64,000 bases of DNA from NCBI RefSeq assembly GCF_006442545.2, contig NZ_CP083952.1, positions 5,061,501 through 5,125,500 on the forward strand. Reading direction: 5' to 3'. Below are positions 35,637 to 44,116 of this stretch, one piece after another. Numbering within the stretch: the stretch's first letter is position 1; the number at the start of each line of letters is the position of its first letter. This stretch comes from Mesorhizobium sp. B2-1-8 (GTDB lineage: Bacteria; Pseudomonadota; Alphaproteobacteria; Rhizobiales; Rhizobiaceae). The position numbers were made by a program, and so were the translations under genes. The notes under the pieces are model-generated. The model worked only from the letters and a program-made list of their open reading frames with translations. It was not told the origin of the DNA and searched no databases.

Positions 35637-35708
35637 AAAAAGCCCGCCGGCCGGAGCCAGCGGGCAGTCACACGAGGGAAGGCACCGCAACGGGAAAGAG
35701 CGGGCCGA
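35637..35708 (-). ncRNA. Predicted small RNA, type 2 copy D
   Basis: Promoter GGAAC (35739-35735), N17, GTT (35717-35715) with GTTCGGGAG as in A-C. Hairpin CCGC-TCTTTCCCGTT-GCGG, linker with CCTTCCCTC, terminator GCCCGC/GCGGGC and TTTTT at 35641-35637. Copy I lies directly downstream, repeating the type 2 then type 1 order of the 33-kb cluster. Confidence 0.55.
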
Positions 35709-35949
35709 CTCCCGAACCTTGGTCTCCCACACATGTTCCAGTAGCCGGCAAAGAAGGCGACCACCTTTCGGGAGCGGGCAAGTTCTGAAGTGTGCTGGGT
35801 TCAACCTGTAGGTCAACGAGGGCCATGGTTGCGGAAGATTGACCTGACAGGCGCCGAATCTATGTCCGCGAAGGAGGGAGATATTGAAAGCGGTCGTCCA
35901 TGTCCCCTCGCCTCCTGACGTAAAACACAACCTCTATTGGGAGATAGCG

Positions 35950-36317
35950 ATGGTTGAAAGCCATATAGACATGGCGCGGGCGGCTATTGAATCCAGCTTC
36001 CTAGTACGGCAAGGCTCCTACGGTGGAACAGCCGCCTTTCGCCGCAATATGGATCAGTCCCGCCGCGCAATCGCCGCATCACGTGACCTTCTAAAGCGGC
36101 TACGTCAGCGCACGATAGACGAAACCGTTAAGGAGGCCGAGTGGCACCGCATATCGGCGTTCGACGCTGATCTCTGCGCAATGCCTTTCAGGATTTGGTT
36201 TTGGAAACGAATTTGTCCAAGTGTGAATGGCGCAACGTGGCTAGGACCCTGGTTTACGAGTTCACCGGGTGCGAGCCGATTGAAACTGCCTTGGTGGATT
36301 GGATCATAAGGAAGTAA
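35950..36317 (+). pseudogene. WIIRK-family protein, frameshifted paralogue
   Basis: ATG 35950: MVESHIDMARAAIESSFLVR...RRAIAASRDLLKRLRQRTIDE. Near 36178 the frame shifts; the other frame continues NAFQDLVLETNLSKCEWRNV and ends GCEPIETALVDWIIRK at 36317, closely matching 32300-32665. One indel inactivates it. Confidence 0.65.
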
Positions 36318-36657
36318 GTGCACCCGGCTATCCGGGCCAAAACATTCCCGCCCCGAAGATCACGGCAATTCGCTCTTGCCGTGGCCAGGCATCGATATTC
36401 GGCATTCGGTTGATACGGGGATTCGCGGCGAGTCAGGAGCAGGCAGAGGCAATCCTGCAAGCGGTCGCAGCCCCGCCTACAGAGAAGCAGGATTCTCTTG
36501 TGGAGTCCTTGTGATTTTTTGCGGCCAACGCCGCCAGCGCGCACCGCGCCGCTCCTAACTGACCGTTCCCTCCTGTCGTCGGTGTTTGGTGCGTTTGCTA
36601 CATAAGACCGCGATATTGATCGCGCTGCACCCAAAGACGCCGCAGCAATCAAACCAA

Positions 36658-37115
36658 GCCTTAGCAGGCTGTAAATTGGTCGGCCGCTGGCGGATCGTCG
36701 AGGCCGATCTTTGGATCGCGATCATCTCGACCTTGTCGATCGCGCCGCTATCACCATTGAAGCGGGCAACCACGGCGAGATCGCCTTTGGCGCTCTGCAA
36801 GCTGGCCTCGATCTCAGCTATTGCCCCAATATGGTATTCTTCACATGGGCCGGCTTCGACGAGATGGACGAGGTCGGTGGCGATGGCTCTGCTGAATTGC
36901 TTGACGACGGCTCGATCGAGATCACATTCGCCTACCACAACGGCGACGAGGCGATCCTCAAAGCCAAAGGAGGCACCTTGGCCCAGGTTCTTCATGGCAG
37001 GTTGGGAGCGCCACGACGACAGAGGCGGTCGTCGAGTGGCCTGCTCGACGCAAAGACGACTTTACGGTCAGGCGATGGAAAAGCGCAATTCCCGCGATAC
37101 AGCCCTCCCAAATGA
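36658..37115 (+). pseudogene. Small hypothetical protein, frameshifted
   Basis: LAGCKLVGRWRIVEADLW (from about 36658) continues one frame over from 36711 as DRDHLDLVDRAAITIEAGN...GEIAFGALQAGLDLSYCPNMVFFTWAGFDEMDE. That reads as one acidic beta-rich protein of a type often annotated as hypothetical in bacteria. The frameshift sits at LW/DRDHL and the C-terminus after AKGG runs into Arg-rich nonsense. Confidence 0.55.
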
Positions 37116-37331
37116 TTGAAGGTCACGACCGTCGTGGCGACGAGTCGGCGGAACGAACCGGATTCTTCGAAGCAAACGGACAAACGGAAGTCGAGATGGC
37201 GATCGTCCTCGCCAAGAATAATCTCGTGACTCAATGGGCGCGAAACGCGAGCGTCGTTCGATATCTCGCGCAGAAATTCCCCGCAGGCCCTTTCAGAATT
37301 TAAGGGCGACCGAGCCTAAACAACCAGATGG

Positions 37332-37673
37332 TTAGCCGCGTCGTTGACGTGGTGGTGCAGACAGTGTTCCTGACCGGCGCCGATCCGGCCATTTTCCCAA
37401 CAACGGCGTTGCATCGTTGTCAATTGCCGAAGTGCCTTTTATTGGGATCAGTGACGGCTCTTCAATCTTCCGCTTACGTCCAATTTTCAGGGCTTCGATT
37501 TCGTCATCACGCCTCGCGATGCGGCTTTCCAAGTTTGCGATGCGCTCTGTCAAAAAGTAGCGGCCAACGATGAACCCTCCGCCTCCAAAAAGAACTGCGA
37601 AAGTCATGAAGGCTATAGGGTTAGCGATCACCAGAGCCGCATTGGTCTGGAAGAAAGTGATCAGATCGTGCAA
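37332..37673 (-). CDS. Membrane-anchored coiled-coil protein
   Basis: MHDLITFFQTNAALVIANPIAFM is followed by a hydrophobic helix (FAVLFGGGGFIVGRYF) and a coiled coil (TERIANLESRIARRDDEIEALKIG), then a basic/Pro tail; 113 aa. It looks like a bitopic membrane protein with a cytosolic coil. No family name. It lies just downstream of the 37688 gene on the same strand. Confidence 0.55.
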   Translation of the reverse strand: MHDLITFFQTNAALVIANPIAFMTFAVLFGGGGFIVGRYFLTERIANLESRIARRDDEIEALKIGRKRKIEEPSLIPIKGTSAIDNDATPLLGKWPDRRRSGTLSAPPRQRRG

Positions 37674-37687
37674 TTTTGAACATCCTC

Positions 37688-38149
37688 TCAGTTCCGGGGA
37701 AGTCTGTGTATTTCCAGTCTCACCGGGCCACCTCGATCGCAGCTCGTGCAGAGAAGCGCCCGCTCAACGGTACTGAATAGCGCGTCCTTCCCGTATCGCC
37801 CGATCAGCGCAGCCGCCTTCACCTCGGCGTGATGGGAGCAAGTCTTGCACCACGCCCGCAGCTTGTGCCATTCGCGTAAGTCCCCGAGGGAGACGTCCAG
37901 ACCGGCATGAATGCTTCCGTCGACAATTGCCCGTGGCGGGATCTTCACCTCCCCAGGCGTCAATATTTTTTCCATGACATGCCGGCTGTTGTAGTGGATC
38001 AGCAGCGTGCCGGGTCGACGGCGAATTGCAGCCTGCCAGGCGGCTTGGCTGACTGTCGCATCCGGGGACGTTGAAATCGTTTCGAGATGGGTCTTTTCCT
38101 CCCTGTCCCAGACTTCGATGCGGAAATTGTCCTCGGCCGGATTCGCCAT
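37688..38149 (-). CDS. Hypothetical Cys-pair protein, 153 aa
   Basis: The N-terminal part (FRIEVWDREEKTHLETISTSPD) precedes a hydrophilic middle and a C-terminal metal-site-like region with two Cys pairs: AWCKTCSHHAEVK and LLCTSCDRGGPVR. Function unknown; a zinc-binding domain is likely from the CxxC...CxxC spacing. ATG 38149 overlaps the stop of the preceding gene. A copy of just the C-terminal domain lies at 43805-43976 beside the IS3 remnant. Confidence 0.65.
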   Translation of the reverse strand: MANPAEDNFRIEVWDREEKTHLETISTSPDATVSQAAWQAAIRRRPGTLLIHYNSRHVMEKILTPGEVKIPPRAIVDGSIHAGLDVSLGDLREWHKLRAWCKTCSHHAEVKAAALIGRYGKDALFSTVERALLCTSCDRGGPVRLEIHRLPRN

Positions 38150-38373
38150 CAGGTCCGTCCCTTGTGCCAGCCGCGAGAGAAGCCGTTGGAAACTGCCGCG
38201 CGCGACAGCGCGAGCTCACGCTCGAGTTCAGTGTTCCTGGATAGAACGTGCAGCAGTGCGAGTACGGAGTCGCCGCCGGCTGCGGCGATGGCCGGCTGCG
38301 CCGCGGTTTCCAACTCCGACATAGCTTCGCCGCCCGGGCGTTCTGGCGCTTTCCCATAGCCTTTCCTGCTCAT
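38149..38373 (-). CDS. Hypothetical protein, 74 aa
   Basis: MSRKGYGKAPERPGGEAMSELETAAQ... with a helical stretch (SVLALLHVLSRNTELERELALSRAAVSNGFSRG, part). The stop overlaps the next gene's start, so the two are coupled. The start is uncertain: ATG 38373 or the internal ATG at 38322. Family unknown. Confidence 0.45.
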   Translation of the reverse strand: MSRKGYGKAPERPGGEAMSELETAAQPAIAAAGGDSVLALLHVLSRNTELERELALSRAAVSNGFSRGWHKGRT

Positions 38374-38479
38374 ATGTCTTTCAGGAATAAGGAACATATT
38401 CCTGCCTCGTCAAGGCCGCTCTTGACTTTTTGTTCTCATTTCGTTCACTGTTGACCAGATTGGCCGCGGGAGGCGAGTT

Positions 38480-38779
38480 ATGAGGCTTCAGCTGGAAATC
38501 AAAGGCGCTTCGCCGGAAGAGAAGCACCGCGGCATCGAAGCGGCCAAAGCTGTCCTTGCCGCAGCGGGAATATCCGCGGAAGAGGCAACGGATGGGATGT
38601 TCGCGCTCGAAAACTGGGACAATTCCAGCTTTGACGACGATGAAGCACCCACGGAGGACGAGGATGTGGCGGCGGCGATCTGGATGGGCGCCAACAAGGC
38701 GGCAATCATGGCGTGCTGCGCTGACTGGCCAAGTGATGCGGCGCCGGAGAACTATCAATTCCTTGAGTTGGTGGATTGA
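38480..38779 (+). CDS. Acidic hypothetical protein, 99 aa
   Basis: ATG 38480 follows GGGAGG by 6 bases. MRLQLEIKGASPEEKHRGIEAAKAVL... then an acidic stretch (DNSSFDDDEAPTEDEDVAAAIW). Soluble alpha/beta protein; family not recognised. The next gene starts on its stop codon (TGATG), so they are an operon, divergent from the 38149 gene. Confidence 0.62.
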   Translation: MRLQLEIKGASPEEKHRGIEAAKAVLAAAGISAEEATDGMFALENWDNSSFDDDEAPTEDEDVAAAIWMGANKAAIMACCADWPSDAAPENYQFLELVD

Positions 38780-39042
38780 TGTCCGACCACGGCCTGCCTT
38801 CCCAGAAAAAGCCGAAACTCATCGTTGTCGTGGCCTTCGACCGCGGCGAAGATGGCGAACTGTTCACGGCCTATGGCCCGACTGATCAGCAAAGCGAGGA
38901 GCGCGCGATCAGGACAGCCAAGGCGCTCGCTTCGACGCATGGCGGCGTGATCGCGTGGAGCCGAGATGCCGACCCTGCATTAGGCGATTACGGTCCGCCC
39001 ACAACGCTGTTCGTCAGTGGCGATGTCCCAGACATGGAATAG
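38779..39042 (+). CDS. Hypothetical protein, 87 aa
   Basis: ATG 38779 overlaps the preceding stop. MSDHGLPSQKKPKLIVVVAFDRGEDGEL...RAIRTAKALASTHGGVIAWSRDADPALGDYGPP: a beta-alpha-beta mini-domain with a conserved-looking VIAWSRDADP segment common in rhizobial hypotheticals. Its stop at 39042 converges on the SRAP remnant. Confidence 0.6.
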   Translation: MSDHGLPSQKKPKLIVVVAFDRGEDGELFTAYGPTDQQSEERAIRTAKALASTHGGVIAWSRDADPALGDYGPPTTLFVSGDVPDME

Positions 39043-39125
39043 GCGCCGCCGTGTCACGAGCTTTCGGGTCGCATAGTCTCCACTGAGAGCGCCCCGGCCG
39101 CAAGAGCTCGGCCTCGGGCTTCGTT

Positions 39126-39574
39126 ATGGCGCAACATCCGGCCCGGGATCGGTCGTCAGCATCGTGAAGGTCGGCGGTTTGTTGCCGGCGCCCCCACGCC
39201 ATAGGCCGGCAATCGCCATGAGCGGAGCGCCGTTGAGGTGAACCGATGTCTGGCTTTCGGATACTTCGTGCCGATTCGAAGAAGGCAGAGGCCGGAACTA
39301 GGCATCGGTTGCTGTGTGCGAATTGCCTGCCTTCGGAACGGAAGTTGAACACGGGTCCGGCTTTCGGTCCGGATGGTGGGAACCCGAACGTCATCGACGC
39401 CAGTTCTATGCCCTCGCCGGCGGCACGCATGATTGGAGCCGGGTCGTTGATGCGAATGTCGTCTGCCTGCGGCATATCGAGTTCCGTCTGATGCTCCGGG
39501 ATCTTCAACGCCAGCGAGGCCATCATCCGGCAATATTCGGCCCAGAGGACGTGCTGCTCGTAGTCATTGCACAT
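39126..39574 (-). pseudogene. SRAP/YedK-type peptidase, frameshifted
   Basis: SRAP proteins crosslink to abasic sites in single-stranded DNA through Cys2. Here MCNDYEQHVLWAEYC (ATG 39574, GGGGGCTCCC upstream) keeps Cys2, and FNFRSEGRQFAHSNRCLVPASAFFE is a typical mid-part. Then frameshifts move the match to GTKYPKARHRFT and on to GAPLMAIAGLWRGGAGNKPP and TMLTTDPGPDVAP, followed by a stop. The catalytic His region is lost from one frame. Confidence 0.75.
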
Positions 39575-39640
39575 GGGAGCCCCCTTCCGCGTTCTGCAGG
39601 AGCAGAACGAATATCTCGACGCTTGACAGCGCCCGCATCA

Positions 39641-40462
39641 CTACGCCGACTTTCGGCCCTTGGATTTGGTGCCGCCCTTGATGCCTTCCTTGGCCAGGCT
39701 CTTGCGAAGCACCGAGGCGAGGTCGATGACGTTCTCTTTTGGCGCCGGCGCCGGCTTGGGCGGTGCTTTGCCTTTGCGCTTGGCGTCGATCATCGCGATC
39801 AACGCATCCTCGTATGTGTCTTCGAACTTCGACGGATCGAACTTGGTGACTTTCTTGTCGATCAACAGCCCGGCGATCTCAAGAAGGTCTTCGTCGTATT
39901 TGGGGCTTTCCAAGCCACTGAACACGGTCTTTTCCGACGTCATCTCGTTGTGAGTGCGCAGTTCGGTCAGCAGCATCCCGTTTTGGAAGGGTTGGATCAG
40001 CACCTCGCGCCCGCGCTGGTAGAGCACCACGCAAGAACGTGCAGCCACCCGCTTGTTCGCCATCGCGTCGCGTAGGATGGAAAAGGCTTCGAGGGAAGCT
40101 TCGTCCGCCGGGATGAGGTAGTAAGGCTTTTCCAGATATCGGGTGTCGACATCTTCGATTGCGACGAATGAATCGACCTCGAGCGTGTGCGCCGATGTCA
40201 ACTTGAGTTTCTTGATCTCGTCCGGCTCGATCTTGATGAAATGGTCCTTGTCCACCTCGTAACCCTTCACCTGGTGCTCGCTCTCGACGACATCCCCGGT
40301 CTCTTCATCCACATATGCGCTTTTGACAGGCAGGCCGTCTTCACGGTTCAAAATCTTGAAATGGATCTTGGAGGCCTCGCTGGTCGCACCCACAATCTTC
40401 ACGCCGCACGAAACCGACCCGACCTTCAGGAACCCTTTCCAAACCGCACGGGGTGCCACCAT
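39641..40462 (-). CDS. ku: Ku protein, non-homologous end joining
   Basis: Bacterial Ku binds DNA ends as a homodimer and recruits LigD. ATG 40462 with AAGGAG 8 bases upstream gives MVAPRAVWKGFLKVGSVSCG, the usual Ku start; the frame to 40510 is extra. Ku core features include VKGYEVDKDHFIKIEPDEIK, EKPYYLIPAD and RGREVLIQPFQNGMLLTELR; the Lys-rich C-terminal tail (GIKGGTKSKGRKSA) is typical for LigD contact. 273 aa. It pairs functionally with the ligase at 26865. Confidence 0.93.
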   Translation of the reverse strand: MVAPRAVWKGFLKVGSVSCGVKIVGATSEASKIHFKILNREDGLPVKSAYVDEETGDVVESEHQVKGYEVDKDHFIKIEPDEIKKLKLTSAHTLEVDSFVAIEDVDTRYLEKPYYLIPADEASLEAFSILRDAMANKRVAARSCVVLYQRGREVLIQPFQNGMLLTELRTHNEMTSEKTVFSGLESPKYDEDLLEIAGLLIDKKVTKFDPSKFEDTYEDALIAMIDAKRKGKAPPKPAPAPKENVIDLASVLRKSLAKEGIKGGTKSKGRKSA

Positions 40463-40492
40463 GACCTTGCTCCTTTGCTGCCGCGAGTAAAG

Positions 40493-40517
40493 AACACGCG
40501 AAGTCGTCACCCGTTCC
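40493..40517 (-). promoter_or_regulatory. EcfG-type promoter of ku
   Basis: GGAAC (40517-40513), N17, GTT (40495-40493); predicted start near 40486, 24 bases before the Ku ATG. Stress-sigma control of a ku gene is known in Sinorhizobium meliloti. The 263 bases beyond it to 40780 hold no supported gene. Confidence 0.62.
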
Positions 40518-40780
40518 GTCGAAGTGTCACGAGACTCGGGCGAGGTTGGCGACGGCTTCGCCCATGCCGCGAAAATGCTGTCAACTTCCTCCCGTCTCTG
40601 TTGCCGATATCCCCTTCACGGCATTGCCGATCGCGTTCACCGGTTCCGCCGAGATCCGGCGTGGCCGCCGCTCATAGGAAGGCGCCTCGGCTTCGCTCTG
40701 GTGAACCCACATAGCAAAGCTAGCGCTCTCGACTGCTAACCACCGCGAGTTGCGCGGCAGACATCGTGGCGCACTCTGCG

Positions 40781-41083
40781 TCAGCGCGATGAAGACCGCC
40801 GGTGCTTTCTCAGCCTGGTAATCGCCGAGCGTCCGACGGTGACCACGCCGCCGCAGTCAATCCGCACCGTCAACTTGTCGGCTTGGCGATCAATGCGGAT
40901 GACGTCCCCAACAAGAACGACTTTATCTCCAGCGCGGGTTTTAGGCGGTGGGTCAACCGAATAGGGCGAGTCATAGGACGGAATGCTTACTTTGGCCCGT
41001 CCGCTAGGCAGCATCGCGGTGACCGTACCCGTCAGCGCGACCTCGTCACCGATCTCAAGTTCCCGGGGCACGCTATAGTGTAG
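40781..41083 (-). CDS. Small beta-rich protein, paralogue of 29662-29970
   Basis: From ATG 41083: MLHYSVPRELEIGDEVALTGTVTAMLPSG...KVSIPSYDSPYS...AGDKVVLVGDVIRIDRQADKLTVRIDCGG. Two GD-V beta repeats in the same order as the paralogue. 100 aa, soluble. Unknown function. GAGGAGGCC lies upstream of the start. Confidence 0.6.
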   Translation of the reverse strand, partial: LHYSVPRELEIGDEVALTGTVTAMLPSGRAKVSIPSYDSPYSVDPPPKTRAGDKVVLVGDVIRIDRQADKLTVRIDCGGVVTVGRSAITRLRKHRRSSSR

Positions 41084-41335
41084 CATAGGCCTCCTCCGGC
41101 GCGTTCCACATATTAATGCCGGCAAACTGACTTGGTTGCGTGAAATCGCAAGTCTCTGCCCCGTCGGCTCCATCGGGCCAAGCACCCTGCGACCGGGCCC
41201 AAGGACATGCAGCGGCTGGGATCATCGGCCGCGTGAAACACTTGCGCGGCGAGGAGGATTTGCGGCACGCCTCATTGCAAGACTTCAGGGAAGTGGAATA
41301 GGTGGCCGGCGCGCCAGATGCAGCGGCCGTCTACC

Positions 41336-41584
41336 CTAACGCCAATGGGCCGTCGTGATCAGGGTTCCAAGCGGCAACCATTCTGAACCTGCCACCATTT
41401 CCCGTGGCGGCAGGTTGCTTGCCCCGCCGCTGATCGCAAGACACAGCGCGGCGTATGTAATGGCTTGCGCCTCTGTACCGCGAAACTCTGGACTACACCG
41501 CTGATTGCCGCACGCTATACTAGCGATCCATGATGTGTCATCGTCTGCGTCTAATTGTCTGGTAATGATCTCAGTTACAGCCAT
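41336..41584 (-). CDS. Hypothetical protein, 82 aa
   Basis: ATG 41584 preceded by GGGG. MAVTEIITRQLDADDDTSWIASIACG...RGTEAQAITYAALCLAISGG. Soluble; no family recognised. Supported by composition only. Confidence 0.42.
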   Translation of the reverse strand: MAVTEIITRQLDADDDTSWIASIACGNQRCSPEFRGTEAQAITYAALCLAISGGASNLPPREMVAGSEWLPLGTLITTAHWR

Positions 41585-42003
41585 TTCCCCAACCCTGATC
41601 CCCGACTCACATTATTCGTGAGCGGAAATGTGCAATCTGTGTAGTTTCCTCGGTCGGGAACATATCTAAAGGGCGGCACATCGGCCGCCCGCCGCCGGTC
41701 AATGCAAAGCCGAACGCGCGCTGGTCGCTGGATTTCGTGCATGACCAATTCGCCTGCGGCCGGAGGTTCCGTGTGCTGAACATCGTCGACGACGTGACAC
41801 GCGAATGTCTGGCCGCGATCCCGTACACCTCAATCTCCGGCCGTCGGGTTGCCCGTGAACTGACGGAACTGATCGCCCAGCGCGGCAAGCCGGGCAAGAT
41901 CGTCTCCGACCACGGCACCGAGTTCACCTCGAACGCCATCCTCGCCTGGTCGAAGGATTACGGGATCGAATGGCACTACATCGCGCCGGGCAAGCCGATG
42001 CAG

Positions 42004-43501
42004 ACGGATGTTGTAGAATAGCCCCTTCTTCTCATTCGGCGGCTTTTTCCACAGCGTTTTGCCTGTTCGGTCGCGTCCGCCATCGGGAAGTTGCTGCTGC
42101 ATAGGCAGCTTCCGCCTTCTCGACTCGGGATCGTTCTTCGGCGCGCTTGGCCGGGATGTTGTAGTCGAAGGCGGTGCCGCGTCTGGCATGGCTGGTCGGA
42201 AGGCCGGCACGCAGCTCGACCGATCTAAACTTGCGGGCGAGCAAGGCCGGCCGGGCCCAGATGTAGTCGGTATTCTTGCTCAGCATGTGCCAGATGATCA
42301 TTGCAAGCTTGCGCGCAGTGGCGACGGCCGCGATGTGCTTTCCGCGGCGCGAGGCGATGCGCTTGTAGAAGGCGCGTAGAGGTCCTGGCGATCGCACAGC
42401 CGCCCATGCCGCCTCGACCAGCATCCCCCGCGCATGGCCGCGGCCCTGCTTTGTGATGCGCCCGTGATAGGCTGGCCCCTCACCAGACTGCCGCACGCTC
42501 GGATTGAGGCCAAGATAGGCGACGAGCTTCTGTGGATCGCTGAAGCGCCGTATGTCTCCGATTGCCGCGGCAACGCTTGCAGCCACCGTGACGTCGAGGC
42601 CGGGCAACGTCATCAAGCGGCGGATTGTCGGATCCTGGAGCGCATGCACCGCGATATCCGCCTCAACCACCGTCAAAGCCTCGTTGATCTGGTTAATCAA
42701 GCCGAGGTGGCGCTCGATGGCGGCGCGCTCATCCGCAGGCAATATTTGCCTCGTCAGCCATTTGCGCCCGCTGATTCCGACCAGGTTCCCATGCGGACAC
42801 GGCGGGATCAGGTGGGCGTGGAGGATTGACTGGATCAGGTTCTTCAGCCGCGAACGCTGGCGAACCAGCTGTGTCCGCCTGGTGACCTGTCTTCGGAGGG
42901 CAAGGGTCCCCGGATCCGGAACCCAGACCTCCGGCAGAAAGCCCGAGGCGTAGAGCTTCGCAAGGACTGTGGCGTCGATCGTGTCAGTCTTCACCTTTGC
43001 GTGCGCGATCATGTGCACCTGCTTGGGATTGGCGATCACGACCCGATCCACGTAGGGCGATAGCACCTCGGCAACGGCCGCGGCATTGCCGGTCGCCTCG
43101 ATCACCACGTGGTCGTCATGGGTGAGTTCCTTCTTGGCGAACACTTCGAGCTTATCGCGCAGCATTTGAACGCGGCCGAGCTTGACGATCTTGCCGTCAA
43201 GCAACGACACGACCTCGGCGGCTACGCGGTGTATGTCCATGCCGATAATACGCACGGTTCCCTCCATCGTTGGTCACGAACAGGGAGCCAGCGGGCAACA
43301 CGACAAATACGGATCCGCGCTCGCAGCGCATCCGGGCGAGTCGTAGGGGCGGCCAGATAACGTGCTCGAACTCGCAGTTCATCTGCATACGACGGCCTGC
43401 CCGCACTTGCGTGCTCCCGGTGCCCCGTGGCCCGGATGCGCCAAGCTTAACGAAACCTGACGACCGAACAAACGATGGGCACCGAGAACAACATGCCGGA
43501 T
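42004..43501 (-). mobile_element. IS110-family element, copy 1 (1498 bp)
   Basis: Boundaries come from comparing the interrupted IS3 gene: the host reads ...AAGCCGATGCAG | AACGGATTCGT... . No inverted repeats or target duplication are evident, as usual for IS110. The long non-coding end upstream of the transposase (43268-43501, 234 bp) is where IS110-group elements encode their bridge RNA. It is almost identical to copy 2 (55624-57121; I see one difference, C42803 versus T56423). Confidence 0.85.
42032..43267 (-). CDS. IS110-family DEDD transposase
   Basis: Recombinase of 411 aa. The RuvC-like N-terminal domain supplies the DEDD residues: IIGMDIHR (Asp), VVIEATGN (Glu), and KTDTIDATVLAKL (two Asp). 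The C-terminal Tnp domain has LMTLPGLDVTVAASVAAAIG, LVAYLGLNPSVRQSGE and GHARGMLVEAAW with the conserved Ser region. In this family the protein works with an RNA guide that specifies target and donor. Identical in sequence to the second copy. Confidence 0.92.
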   Translation of the reverse strand: MEGTVRIIGMDIHRVAAEVVSLLDGKIVKLGRVQMLRDKLEVFAKKELTHDDHVVIEATGNAAAVAEVLSPYVDRVVIANPKQVHMIAHAKVKTDTIDATVLAKLYASGFLPEVWVPDPGTLALRRQVTRRTQLVRQRSRLKNLIQSILHAHLIPPCPHGNLVGISGRKWLTRQILPADERAAIERHLGLINQINEALTVVEADIAVHALQDPTIRRLMTLPGLDVTVAASVAAAIGDIRRFSDPQKLVAYLGLNPSVRQSGEGPAYHGRITKQGRGHARGMLVEAAWAAVRSPGPLRAFYKRIASRRGKHIAAVATARKLAMIIWHMLSKNTDYIWARPALLARKFRSVELRAGLPTSHARRGTAFDYNIPAKRAEERSRVEKAEAAYAAATSRWRTRPNRQNAVEKAAE

Positions 43502-43804
43502 AACGGATTCGTCGAATCCTTCAACGGCCGCCTGCGCGACGAGCTGTTGAACGAGAGCCTGTTCTTCGGCCTCGACCACGCTCGCAGCGCCATCGCCGAA
43601 TGGCGGGAGGACTTCAACACCGCGAGGCCTCATTCCTCGCTCGGCTACCAGACCCCGGCGGGATACGCCGAGGTCGTCGCCGCAACCGGCTCCGACGCTG
43701 TGCTGATCGAAGGCTCCGCGCCTCCGCCGGTTGCTCAACCCGCGCCAAACGGCGTAACAGAAACGGCCAAGGTTCTAATCGCCGCTGGATGAATGTTCAT
43801 GGCA

Positions 43805-43976
43805 GGTCACCTGGTGCACGAAATGCTCGCATCACGCCATGGTAAAGCCGGAAGGGCTGATCCGGCGTTACGCCAGGGAAGCCCTGTTCAGCTCGGTCGA
43901 ACGGGCGCTTTTCTGCACGAACTGCGATCGGGGCGGGCCGGTCCGGCTCGAGGTCCACAGCATGCCACGAAACTGA
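43805..43976 (+). pseudogene. C-terminal copy of the 37688 Cys-pair protein
   Basis: The frame reads WCTKCSHHAMVKPEGLIRRYAREALFSSVERALFCTNCDRGGPVRL...PRN and stops at 43976, closely following the last 50 residues of the 37688-38149 protein (both Cys pairs conserved). No start or N-terminal domain; truncated at the IS3 remnant's edge. Confidence 0.7.
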
Positions 43977-44116
43977 GGGTGATGACCGATCCCTTACGGC
44001 CCGGCTTGCATCGCAGCGACGCTGTCGTGGGCGCCTGGATCAGCCAGGTAGTGTAGCTGCTGGGAGCAGCGCGTCATTTGGTGCGAGCGGGCAGCGTCTT
44101 GCCCGAAGGCGCCAAC

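Larger units (their letters stand above)
41680..43792 (+). pseudogene. IS3-family transposase (orfB) remnant split by IS110
   Basis: The integrase core reads NARWSLDFVHDQFACGRRFRV...DDVTRECLA and ...KIVSDHGTEFTSNA...GIEWHYIAPGKPMQ up to 42003, is interrupted, and resumes at 43502 as NGFVESFNGRLRDELLNESL...NTARPHSSLGYQTPAGYAEV to 43792. D, D and E residues of the DDE triad are split by the insert. orfA and the N-terminal part of orfB are missing, so the element was already degraded. Confidence 0.85.
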
